Assembly (NCBI GenBank): GCA_021432635.1
Contig: MU270017.1
Coordinates: 1,056,566 to 1,120,565, forward strand
Direction of reading: 5' to 3'
DNA from: Thozetella sp. PMI_491
Taxonomy: Eukaryota > Ascomycota > Sordariomycetes > Chaetosphaeriales > Chaetosphaeriaceae
Length of the DNA: 64,000 nucleotides
Both the position numbers and the translations under genes were made by a program. Below the pieces are notes generated by a model, which was not told the origin of the DNA, ran no database searches, and saw nothing but the letters and a program-made list of their open reading frames with translations. Position 1 is the stretch's first letter. Each line of letters begins with the position of its first letter. Shown here piece after piece: positions 10,384-20,441 of the stretch.

Positions 10384-12367
10384 ATGCACCTGAGGACGGG
10401 AGCACCCTCGGCGGTGCTCGCGACTCTGATAGCGCCGCAGCTTGCGGCCGCCTTCTACCTGCCCGGAGTTGCGCCCAAGTCGTATAAGCCCGGCGAGAAA
10501 GTCCCGTTGAACGTCAACTCCATCCGGCCGATAGCTTCACCCCAAGATGCCCTGCTGCACTCGGTTGTCTCCTACGACTACTACCACCCGCTGTTCCACT
10601 TCTGCCACCCCACCGGTGGCGCCGAGAGCGTCGGCGAGAGCCTGGGGAGCATCCTGTTCGGTGACAGGATAAAGACCTCCCCCTTCGAGCTGGTCATGGG
10701 CGTGAACCAGTCGTGCAACTACCTCTGCGAAACGACCTACGACAAGGCCTCTGCGGCGTTTGTGAACCGACAAATCAGCCGGGGATATAGCTTGAATTGG
10801 CTGGTGGATGGCCTCCCTGCCGGCCAGGAGATCAGGGACGAGTTGACCGACACCAACTTCTATAGCCCCGGCTTCCTCCTGGGCCAAGAGCAAGACAACA
10901 AGATCATATACAACAACGATTATGAGATCATCGTCGAGTACCACAAGGTTAGCGGCGACCCGCAGCAGCTACGCGTGGTCGGTGTTCGGGTCCAGCCTTG
11001 GTCCAAAAAGTACACGGATCCCTTCTCCCAGCAGGAGTGCGGCAGCAGCCTCCCGTACTTGACCCTGGACGAGCAGGGCGATACCAAGGTACACTTTACG
11101 TACAGCGTATGGTGGATTGAGTCCCCGACTGCCTGGGCGACGCGGTGGGACAAGTACTTGCACGTCTTCGACCCCAAGATCCACTGGTTCTCTCTGGTCA
11201 ACTCGGCCGTCATCGTGGTCTTCCTGGTCCTGACGGTCATGTCGGTCCTGGTCCGCGCTCTGAAGAAGGACATCGCGCGATACAACCGCCTCGACCAGAT
11301 CAACCTGGACGACCTTTCGGGTACGTCGGCCCTCGAGGAGGATGGCGTCCAGGAAGATTCGGGTTGGAAGCTGGTGCATGGCGACGTTTTCCGCACCCCG
11401 TCGCACCCGCTTCTGCTCTCGATCTTCCTCGGCAACGGCGCCCAGCTCTTTGTCATGACGGGCTGCACCATCGTGCTCGCGCTGCTGGGCTTCCTTTCCC
11501 CGTCCAACCGTGGATCCCTAGGCACCATCACCGTCCTGCTATACACGATTCTCGGTTTCGTCGGCGGCTACACGTCCGCGCGGATCTACAAGTCGATGCA
11601 GGGCGAGAAGTGGAAGCTGAACATCATTCTCACCCCCGTCCTCGTCCCCGGCATCGTCTTCAGCACCTTCTTCCTGCTAGACCTCTTCCTCTGGGCGAAG
11701 GAGTCTTCCGGCGCCGTGCCCTTCACCACGATGCTTATCATCGTCCTGATCTGGTTCATCATTTCGGTTCCTCTCTCGGTGGCCGGCTCATGGCTCGGCT
11801 TCCGTGCCAATGCGATCGAGCCGCCGGTTCGCACGAACCAGATCCCGCGCCAGATCCCCCCTGCCACGACTTACCTCCGCCCGATCCCGAGCATGCTCCT
11901 GGTCGGCATTCTGCCGTTCGGTGCCATCTTTGTTGAGCTCTATTTCATCATGAGCTCGATCTGGTTCAGCAAGATCTACTACATGTTCGGCTTCCTCTTC
12001 CTCTGCTACGCCCTCATGATCATCACCTGCGCCGCGGTGACGGTGCTCATGGTGTACTTCCTGCTCTGTGCCGAGAACTACAACTGGCAGTGGCGCGCGT
12101 TCCTGGCCGCCGGCACGAGCGCGGGTTACGTGTTCCTCAACGCCCTGATCTATTGGATTAGCAAGCTCTCCCTTGGAGGTCTCGCCGGCAGCGTGCTGTA
12201 CATCGGATACAGTGCCCTGCTTTCGTTCCTCTTCTTCATTCTGACTGGTACGTTCTTGCCCCGCCTACGCTCTGCAACGATTTTGACTAATAAGAATAGG
12301 CTCGATCGGGTTCTTTGCGAGCTGGTGGTTCGTCCGCAGGATTTACGCCTCGATCAAGATCGACTAA
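10384..12367 (+). CDS. TM9 superfamily protein (nonaspanin/EMP70 family)
   Basis: Nine-pass endosome/Golgi membrane protein of 643 aa, normal for the family. A signal peptide (about 1-23) precedes FYLPGVAPKSY, a diagnostic start of the mature lumenal domain. The lumenal domain holds the conserved CNYLC and NWLVDGLP segments. Transmembrane helices begin near residue 277 (WFSLVNSAVIVVFLVLTVM), and GRVFRTP-like VHGDVFRTPSHP precedes the next group. A 52-bp intron (12248-12299, branch GACTAAT) separates a last short exon encoding GSIGFFASWWFVRRIYASIK followed by ID and stop. The terminal KxD-type motif is the known Golgi retention signal of this family. TM9 proteins affect trafficking, adhesion and metal balance. 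The gene is divergent from LCP5. Confidence 0.93.
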
Positions 12368-12722
12368 ACAAGAAGCCACTAGGCTGCAAACAGTAGGGAA
12401 GCTGGTTGCTCGCAAGCCTGGCTTGTATTTATAGAATGAGTGTAAGGGCCAAAAGAATTTCCCGCGCGTCTGCAATCTCAGGCTTGGTGCATCATGGCCC
12501 CGCGGCACGGGGAACCCGTCTTTGTTTCTCATATTGTGGCGTCACGGGAAAGCGTTGGTTTACATTCTGTTGTACATAAACCGTGTTCAGGTGCTGCATG
12601 GTGTCTGGCCAATACAGTGGATTTTCCTAGTGACTCTGTGGCAAATACTCCCCAGCCACGCCATCTTCCAAGGCATCCTGGGGAGCAGCGCCGGATCTGT
12701 GGCCCCCACTGCGTGTCCAACC
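12368..12722. other. Convergent 3' spacer, TM9 / MED4
   Basis: The spacer holds likely 3' untranslated regions of both neighbours; nothing else is seen. Confidence 0.6.
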
Positions 12723-13736
12723 TTACTCTTCATCTTCATCATCATCATCCAGGTCCGCAAAGGCGAACTGCCTGGGCGCTCCAGCCGCGGGCACAGCTGC
12801 CGGACCTCCAATTACGCTTCCACGCCGCTGTTCCTCCTTTATCCTCTCCGCGCGCTCAGCGTTCATGCGGGCTCTCTCTTCTCTCGCGCGCTGTTCCGCT
12901 TCCTCGGCCTCGTGACGCGCCTTATCCTCCTCCTCACGGCGCATCTGCTCTGCCTCAAGCTTGCGACGCTCCTCTGCCGCCGGGTCATAGCCGCGCGGGT
13001 CGATGCCCGCGTCCTGGAGCCGCCGGTTCTCTGCGAGCCCGCCTCGTCGTACCAGATCGTCCGCGGGCCATGGAATAAAAAGTGTCTCGTCGCCGAGGCT
13101 GGTCATCCCCTTGACCTCGTCGAGAAGTGCAGCGTTGGACTGCTGGGAGATTGGGTGATCGCTGCTGAACGATACTTGCAGCTGGGACAATTGCGAGTCG
13201 CCGTTCAAGAGAGTCGGTGGCGTGGGAGCGGCAGAGTTCGTCGGGACGCCGTTCGTGCCGGTTCCGACAGGCGTCTGTGCAGTGCTAGGCTCGCCGGAGG
13301 GCTGCTCTGTGCCTTGCCGCGACGTTTCTTCGCTGGGAACCTCGGGCTCAGCGACTAGAGCCATCGGCGGTACCGTATTGCGGCTAATGCGCCGGGCGTA
13401 GTTGAGCAACTCGGCCGTTGTGAACTCGTACTTGGGAAAACCGGGAGGGTAGACAGTCGTATGTGTTCCCGTGACCTCCTTTCGCATCGTCCATAACGTG
13501 CTGGTAGTGCCTTTGATCTGCGCGTCAAGAGCAGCTGTCTCGTCTCGCAGCTTCTGGATGCGCGCATGGTTGCTCTGGTGTGTCTGGAGCTCGTGCAAGC
13601 CTTGATTGAGGGCTCTATCGGCGGTCGCGAGCTCCTCAACCGCTTTCTCGGAAGGGTTGAATTTGGTGATCGAATCGATGAGGTTAGCGAGCGCTTTCTC
13701 GACGCGCTCGAAGCGAGCGTCCAAAACTTTGTCCAT
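12723..13736 (-). CDS. MED4: Mediator complex subunit 4
   Basis: A single exon of 337 aa. The first half is the Med4 core: a coiled coil from MDKVLDARFERVEKAL through ELQTHQSNHARIQKL, then the conserved FTTAELLNYARRIS segment with the preceding YPPGFPKYE. Pro/Thr/Ser-rich linker follows. The C-terminus is a highly charged Arg/Glu helix (EERRKLEAEQMRREEEDKA) and an acidic end (DLDDDDEDEE). Med4 belongs to the middle module of Mediator, linking regulators to RNA polymerase II in the nucleus. An open frame continues 33 codons upstream, but MDKVLDARFE is the family start. It is divergent from QCR10 with a 406-bp shared promoter. Confidence 0.88.
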   Translation of the reverse strand: MDKVLDARFERVEKALANLIDSITKFNPSEKAVEELATADRALNQGLHELQTHQSNHARIQKLRDETAALDAQIKGTTSTLWTMRKEVTGTHTTVYPPGFPKYEFTTAELLNYARRISRNTVPPMALVAEPEVPSEETSRQGTEQPSGEPSTAQTPVGTGTNGVPTNSAAPTPPTLLNGDSQLSQLQVSFSSDHPISQQSNAALLDEVKGMTSLGDETLFIPWPADDLVRRGGLAENRRLQDAGIDPRGYDPAAEERRKLEAEQMRREEEDKARHEAEEAEQRAREERARMNAERAERIKEEQRRGSVIGGPAAVPAAGAPRQFAFADLDDDDEDEE

Positions 13737-14142
13737 TCGCGGCGATGGCGAGGCGCGCACGCTCACGGGGTCTCGAAGCAGGTTTATGGATCGCCGAGCT
13801 CGTCTGTGGGGATGGTTGATGGAGAGACAAAACAATAGATTCTACTCGCTGGAGCCGACTGGCGTCGTCCAGTGAATTTGCGCTTTGTATCGAAGGTGAA
13901 AGCTCACCTGCTTTCCTGGGTTTGAGTTTGTTGACTTCGGAATGGAAGCTATGGAAACTGCAAGGCCGTAACGGCAAGACCAGGCTGTGGGGCTTGCCTG
14001 CCGGCCGGAGCTGAGTCGCTGCCTCAGGCATAATGCGGTGTTCCGGCCTTGTCCGCAAGAATCTCGCGCACCTCACGCAAGAATCAAACTACAACAACCC
14101 GAAAGCCATTGAACCGCCGCATCAACCCACGGTGCAGAAACA
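13737..14142. other. Divergent promoter, MED4 / QCR10
   Basis: A compact 406-bp bidirectional promoter. No clear TATA box or recognised operator was seen. Confidence 0.5.
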
Positions 14143-14999
14143 ATGCCGTTCGCTGTAAGTAGCGCCTTCCATCTAGATTCTCACAGGCATTTTTCCTCCA
14201 AAGACGCCGTCAGTGATGCACCAGCTGACCTAGCTTTCTCCCTGCAGACCCCCGTCCTCCGGGCCGCCGCCCACGTTCCCACCTACAAGAGCGCCTATGG
14301 CCCCAAGTAAGCACCGATTCGAGCTTCTAGGCATTCTTTCCTGCCGTCTCCCGCATCGGAGAACCTCTTGATGGCTTAAGAGGCTCGCGAGGGCGGCAGG
14401 GGCCCACTGGGAGCTCTACTAATTCAGCATCCCTTAGGTACCACTTCCAGCCCAACTTCGCTGGTATTACTCAGAAGGCGGTGACCCAGTTGTAAGTTGA
14501 CCGTCCACATTATACCCAATCGCCGGTTTCCCTGGATGCTAGGGCAGGGAAGGAAGCGGAATGCCGGGCGATGAAGTATGAGAATATTTCACCACCCGGC
14601 CGGCTGGAGGAAGCAGGAGCGGCTGCCCGGTGTCCAGCCAGATGCCAAGTCCACCGACGACATGGCAAACCCACCATCAGAATGTCTGGATGAGCAGGTC
14701 TCAGTACGTATGCTGACGAGTCTTGACAGCGGTCTCAAGTCTGCGGCCTTCGGCGGTGCTGCTCTGATCGGCGTCCTCTTCCTCGCCTCGGGCATTCCCA
14801 GGCTACAACGGGATGTCCTTGAGGTACGACAAGCTATTCCTCTCACGTCATGATTAACAGCTAACTAACCATGCTCAGAAAATCCCCGGCCTCTCCGACA
14901 AGTTCAGGAAGGAGATTCCTGCCTCTGACAACGTGCGTATATTTTGTATTCCCCGCCGAAACATTGCCCACAGGCTAATCCGGAGAGCAGCCATTCTAA
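14143..14999 (+). CDS. QCR10: Cytochrome bc1 complex (complex III) subunit 10
   Basis: A 93-aa subunit spread over six exons: 14143-14154, 14248-14306, 14438-14491, 14730-14823, 14879-14932 and 14991-14999. The first coding exon has four codons; the last carries only Pro-Phe-stop. The assembled protein has the family features: PTYKSAYGPKYHFQPN in the matrix arm, one transmembrane helix (AAFGGAALIGVLFLASGIP), and the C-terminal EIPASDNPF. The subunit sits in the inner mitochondrial membrane at the edge of complex III. Two introns are long for this window (131 and 238 bp). The gene is missed by simple ORF scans because no exon exceeds 94 bp. Boundaries are supported by continuous phase and a consistent fungal C-terminus. 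Confidence 0.85.
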
Positions 15000-15464
15000 A
15001 CCATTGCTTCCCTAATTGGAAGGAACAAGATGGTCAGTGTGTGGTAAGGGGCGGTTTGATAGAGGAAGAGGCCCGGCCTGTGGCGATAGCAGACCTGTAC
15101 AAAACATAGCATGCGAAATTAGACTATTAGAGCCAACTGGCCGTCTTCCCTGGACTCATATTTCCACGTAGGCACCGAGTGAGTGCATAAAACAGTGGGT
15201 TTGGCCAGTGAATCGTTGCTGCTTGCTCTACTCAGTCGCTGTGAGCTTTCCCTCGGCTGATGGCGGCAGGTGCACGGACCAGTGTGGGACCTATTAATCG
15301 ACAGGTGTAGACTCTGGCCTTACGCGTTAAACTTACGCGCTGTGCAAGTGTCCAAGAGGGCAGAGACGGTCACAGCTCCTTGCCGATTGACCCAAGCAAT
15401 GCTTGAATCTTTTGTCTGGGAGTGATGACTTTTCATACCGTCTGGTCAATAACCCACGCACAAG
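15000..15464. other. Spacer between QCR10 and ALG10
   Basis: No gene recognised. It contains the 3' region of QCR10 and the ALG10 promoter; no distinct motif stands out. Confidence 0.55.
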
Positions 15465-17676
15465 ATGGAGGTCGTCAACATTCTCCTTCACACCTTTACA
15501 GCCCGTGAGATTTTCCGCGGCCTTGTACTCTGTGCGCTGCTGCAGCATTTTGTCCAGCCCAACAGCCCGGTATTGTGGCGCTCGTCCTGGAAGGCCAACG
15601 TCCTCTCGTTTGGGGGGGTTTTCTTTGTCTATCTCTTTGGACGAGCTTGGCTCGCGCTCGTCGGAGAATATGTCCCAGAGCCCTACCTGGTTGGCCTCTC
15701 TCTCTGCTCCTCCTTCTCCTTCTCATACTTGCCTCATGCTGACCGTCGCTAGGACGAGGTGTTCCATATCCCTCAAGCCCAGACGTACTGTCGGGGCCGA
15801 TATTTCGACTGGGATGACAAGATTACAACCCCCCCGGGCCTGTAAGTCAGCACTGCCTTTTCTTTGTCCTGCGGCCAGAGATCTCACTCTTGTAGATACA
15901 TCCTCGGCGTCTTGTTCAACAGGCTCCGGATGGGTGCCGAGTGCACTGCTTTCAGTCTACGTGGCTTAAATGTCCCGGCAGTCGTCCAGGCTGCGCTCAT
16001 AGCTTCCGTATGCCGGAATTCTTTGGAAGCCAGAGCTTCCGATCAGGAGGGCAAGGCTCGCTCGCAGACCTTCTCACTGTACAGTTACCACACCTCCCTG
16101 AACATTGCCCTCTTTCCGGCCCTCTTCTTCTTCTCGGCCCTATTCTATACCGATGTGACCTCCACCCTGGTCGTCCTGATCGCGTATAACAACCACCTCA
16201 CGCGCCTCTCGGAGAAGACCGGCCTGTTGAACGACCTCTGGACGGTCGTGCTCGGCGTTTTCACCCTGTTCATGCGGCAGACAAACGTGTTCTGGGTCGT
16301 TGTGTACATGGGCGGTCTAGAGGCTATACATGCCGTCCAATCACTACAACCGGGCCAGGCCGCTAAAGAGCAGGCCTCGGAAGCGACGTTGTTCGGGGTT
16401 GTGCAGGGCTTTATCCTCCGATCCTGGCAGGGCTATGTCCATGATCCGCCGCTCAGTATCTCCTACCCTGATGGTACATCCTAGCCCCTGACCTCTTGTA
16501 ACCGCATCACATTCTGACGTGACAGACTATATCTTCTGCGTCATCAGCTACGGGATCGCTGCTCTAGCGAATCTCCCCAAGGTGCTCAAGCAGATATGGC
16601 CCCAGATCACCATCCTCGGTCTATTTGCTGGGTTTGTCGCCTGGAACGGCAGCGTAGTGCTGGGAGACAAGTCCAACCATATCGCAACCCTCCACTTGAC
16701 CCAGATGCTCTACATCTGGCCGTTCTTTGCTTTCTTCTCGGCCCCGCTCGTCGTTGTCTCCCTGCTTGACCTGCCCGCCAAACTATGGCCTAGTGCACAG
16801 AGCCAAAAGCCTAGACATCCTATCAATGGCACAAAGACGCAAGAGAAAAGCCTGCTCCTGGCCATCCTGGACGGGCTGTTTGCTCGCAAGCTCTACTACC
16901 TACCATACCTCTTCGCAACAGTCCTAATCTCTCTAGCCATCGTCCATTTCAACACCATCATCCACCCTTTCACTCTCGCAGACAACCGGCACTACATGTT
17001 CTACGTGTTCCGCTACACTATCCGCCGCCCGGGTGCCACGAGATATATGCTTGTTGCAGCATACACCATCTCCCGCTGGCTAGTCTGGGGTCGACTATCC
17101 GGAGCTTCGCCAGATTCCTCTAGCGAAGAACATGCAGGTCGGCGACAGCCAGTGGCGCGGTACATCAACACACCATTCCCGACCGACGTCATGGCGCAGA
17201 TACAGCCTCCGGCTGGGAAAAGCAAAGACACCAAGCTGCGAGAATCGCCTGCCAGTGTCGATGCTGTCACTCTCGGCCTGCTAGATGAGCCAGTCTCGAC
17301 CTCAGCGTCGCCTCCGTTGACATCTACCGTCCTCCTTTGGCTTCTCACAACAACACTATCCTTGGTGACAGCGCCACTCGTTGAGCCTAGGTATTTCATC
17401 CTACCGTGGGTATTCTGGCGCGTGCTAGTGCCAGCTTGGAGCAGCAATAGCGTCCAGGGCAGCCGCAAATGGCTGAGGTGGGCTGAGAGCCAGCCAGTTC
17501 TGGGCTTGGCGGCCAAGCTGTCGCGCCAGGTTGATCTAACCCTCGTACTCGAGACGGTGTGGTTCCTGGCCATCAATATGGCCACTATCTATATCTTCCT
17601 CTTCAAGCCGTATGTCTGGCGGAACGAGGAGGGAGAGGTACTTGACATGGGCCGACTGCAGCGCTTCATGTGGTAG
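15465..17676 (+). CDS. ALG10: Dol-P-Glc:Glc2Man9GlcNAc2-PP-Dol alpha-1,2-glucosyltransferase
   Basis: ALG10/DIE2 adds the last glucose to the lipid-linked oligosaccharide in the ER lumen, which marks the N-glycan donor as complete. Four exons (15465-15689, 15753-15841, 15896-16473, 16526-17676) give 680 aa. Splicing restores the GT59 signature [18 protein letters not shown], then ITTPPGLYILGV. Further signatures are [18 protein letters not shown] and [13 protein letters not shown]. About a dozen hydrophobic helices are visible. A hydrophilic insertion (about residues 500-585, roughly from [15 protein letters not shown]) varies among fungi. The first intron uses an unusual GTTGGC donor, but the join is fixed by the conserved motif on both sides. 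The gene is tandem to QCR10. Confidence 0.95.
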
Positions 17677-18282
17677 GTCACTTCCCACCTTCCAACGGCA
17701 AGAATGATTGCACGGGTATTATAGATGAGACATAGCCGTAACGAATGTAGAATTAATGTATCCCGAGTGTCTTTGCCTTGTGTTTTCTGTATTGCAAGTT
17801 CAACCAGCTCCTTTGCAAAGCTCTTCGTTCAGCCCGATGAAGCAGGCGAGCTCACCAGGGGCCACTAATATCAGACCTCTCGCTACGCCCTATCGCCAGG
17901 TAACATTCTAGGCAGCACGAGTTAAACAAGGCCAAGTTGCATAGCATCGGAGCACGAAGGCCACGGTGCGTCATCTTCTTTTATTCCACTTATACTGTAT
18001 AGCCAGTAAGGAATATGTACGGCGCCTCGGCCTCTACCAAAGAGGGCATCACGCCTCTAGTTGTCTCGGGATTCCGAGAGGTTGACACCGCGTGGTGCAC
18101 CATGTAGTTTCGCCTTCGCCCACGTGTACCAGGTCTGTATTGACCGTCCAAGCCCATTCCCGTGCCATGGTCCATAAACGCCGAATAGACACCCAAAGTC
18201 CAGTCCGCTCTGTCCTGTGTCTCTGTATGCAGTTCGTATCACATCCACATTCCGAGGCTTCTTTCATCGTGCGCGCCTTTCA
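17677..18282. other. Convergent 3' spacer after ALG10
   Basis: This 606-bp stretch lies between two converging genes. No gene or repeat was recognised. Confidence 0.5.
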
Positions 18283-18741
18283 TCACAGACTGAGGCGGTC
18301 CAAGCTCAACCGATCGCCGCTGCGCACCCGCCGTACCACGCCGAGCTTGAAGAACTTTTCCTCGCCGGTGGCCGTGCGGCCGCCAATGTACAGCTTGTCT
18401 GCGCCGAGAACCTCTCGGAAGCCCTCACTACTGCTGTCACTGCCTCGCCTGCGACCGCTTCCGTTGGCAGACTGTGGAACAGGGATAGGGCCATGTTGCC
18501 GCGGAGAATGCAGGGGCAGCTGGCCGATGACGCCACTCCGTTGGGGCGTAGCCGAGGTATGTTGGGAGCCCGACGAGGACGAGATGGCGCGCGGCGCGGA
18601 AGGCGCGCCGTAGCCGGCCGCGCCGGCTGCCGTCGTCGTGTGCTTATTTGGTGGTGGTTGTGCGGAGGGGAGGGAGGAGGGGGTTTGTTGCCTAAAGGCA
18701 GCGAAGAAGGTCGAGAGGAAGAAAGGCCGTTGGGACGGCAT
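18283..18741 (-). CDS. Small conserved-looking fungal protein of unknown function
   Basis: A single exon of 152 aa. The N-terminus MPSQRPFFLSTFFAAF leads into a Ser/Pro/Ala-rich disordered stretch. The C-terminal 45 residues look folded or motif-like: EVLGADKLYIGGRTATGEEK, then FFKLGVVRRVRSGDR and a terminal duplicated LSLDRLSL. From memory, comparable 'GADKxYIGGRT' short proteins occur in other filamentous ascomycetes, but I cannot name a function. The end of the protein, with RS and RLSLDRLSL, resembles phosphorylatable repeats. The large ORF on the opposite strand is a shadow with low-complexity content. Its upstream spacer (1.7 kb) is unusually long for so small a gene. Confidence 0.6.
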   Translation of the reverse strand: MPSQRPFFLSTFFAAFRQQTPSSLPSAQPPPNKHTTTAAGAAGYGAPSAPRAISSSSGSQHTSATPQRSGVIGQLPLHSPRQHGPIPVPQSANGSGRRRGSDSSSEGFREVLGADKLYIGGRTATGEEKFFKLGVVRRVRSGDRLSLDRLSL

Positions 18742-20441
18742 CGTGGCTGGCTTGCGTTTCTACTGCTGTAGCCAGCGGCGGGGTTCCAGGAGATTGATGG
18801 TCGACGACGGGACCGACCGAGGCGAGTGTAGTGCTGCGGAGAAACCGGACCAGTGGCACGTTCGATGGAAATGTGCCTCCCAGAGCCCCGTTCCTCAGGC
18901 CAGAGGAAGGTTGGTAGAGGACGACCCCTGTATGTCTCTGGCCAAGTGTTTTATGCAGTGCGGTTGATGTGTGTCGATCCAGGGATACCGGCCCGCGCCT
19001 AGGATTCCAGAACCTGGGCAGCCCCAGGCCTCCTCCGCACCAGGGTTTGCTTGGCTGACTCGTTAGACGTAACGTCGGGTCGGTCGCACCCGCTCAACCG
19101 TGGGGTGGAAGTGTCACTTCGGAGGGAAGAGAAAAACGTCGGGTCCGTCACGGCAGGCTCTTGGGTCGGCAGCAGGAGCACACAGGAGAGCTGGAGAGAG
19201 GCGTGCGGGATTATCGTGCTTTAACCATGCGGGATGGAGGGTTTTTTCGATCCAAGTTCGATCCTGACGTCGAGGGGTCAGTGGCCAGTGGTTCGGTCGG
19301 CCAAAGTCGGAAAGCGCCATGATTGGCGGGGGCGGGTGACATGGCGGGGTGCGCAGGCCTTGGGAAGCTCGGCAAACGCAGCTTCTCACAAATGCACTGC
19401 CGCTGATTGGCTGCGCTGCGCTTCCGCCCAAGCGTTTCCACGCCTTCGGAGAAGCGGCGCTCAGTCATTGTCACTCGGCTCCAGGCCCCAGGGCCCCAGG
19501 CAGCTTTTGCCGTAGCCACGTCGTTCTGCTGCTGCCGCTGCAGTGCTACTTGGTGCTTAGTGAGTTTCCCCGGGCGTAACCGTTGCACCACGACCGCTAT
19601 TCCACCCCGGAAAATGAGGGGTCACAGGCGAAGAGCCGCAAGACTGCCCCGGCTCTTCGCATTATGTCACCTCGGCTTAAACAGTTTCGGTAGGAGCCGC
19701 GATCGCGACAACAACAGCCCGGACGGCCGGACGGCCAGACGGGCTTTTTTTTGTCTCGCGCGCGGGCTAGGCCCTCCTACGGCACGAGAGGACCACAGGT
19801 GCGACCCGGGCCCGATGATTGCTCAACCCCCCTCTAGCTCCGGCACGGGAAGGTCTAGAATCGACTGGCCGCATTTCCACACCTGAACAATTGCTTTTTC
19901 TGTCACGCGGATCCCTATAGGTTGGATTGGTCTTCGCATCTGCACGGACGGCAGACGATGGTGCTGCCTATCTGCCTGGAATCGTCTTGCCTACTGCAGC
20001 GGGCCAGCTGGCTCCTGGATTTTCCAGGCAGGATGGGGGTAATGCCTGTGGTTAGTGATGAAAGCTGGGCACGCGAGACCGGAGACGACTCGATGTGCGC
20101 TTATATAATGATCGTATGTTCTAAGTTACGTAACTACCTGGGCTAGTTGACATTATCGTCTGAGGCGTTGCTCGCGAGAAATACAGCCGAGGTAGTTAGG
20201 TGGTGGAGAAACCGGCGTAGAATGAAGAGGGGATGGGCAATGACAGTAGTTTAAGAAAAGTGTCAAGGAAACGAAACCAGGGATTTTGGGAGAAGGCCAG
20301 GAGGCATCGCAAGAGCCTATATTCATCGAGGTACAAGCAATAAACTATCAAGGGATATCTAATCCAAACGCCTATTTCCTATCTCTTTCCTGCCAAATGC
20401 AGCACTGGGTCTATATGAATCCAACCCGAATACCGGGGTAT
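18742..20441. other. 1.7 kb intergenic region, upstream of the small protein
   Basis: No gene supported. Two reverse CCAAT boxes occur at 19322-19326 and 19406-19410, the second in a strong context (CAGCCAATCAG on the minus strand), about 600-670 bp upstream of the 18741 start. ORFs here are G/C-rich and lack family features. Confidence 0.5.

Noticed and set aside
18217..18771. 184-codon ORF opposite the small conserved protein
   Set aside because: It is the antisense shadow of a protein with a clear motif, and is low-complexity.
19211..19591. 126-codon minus-strand ORF upstream of the small conserved protein
   Set aside because: It has no recognisable features and overlaps several frames of similar length.
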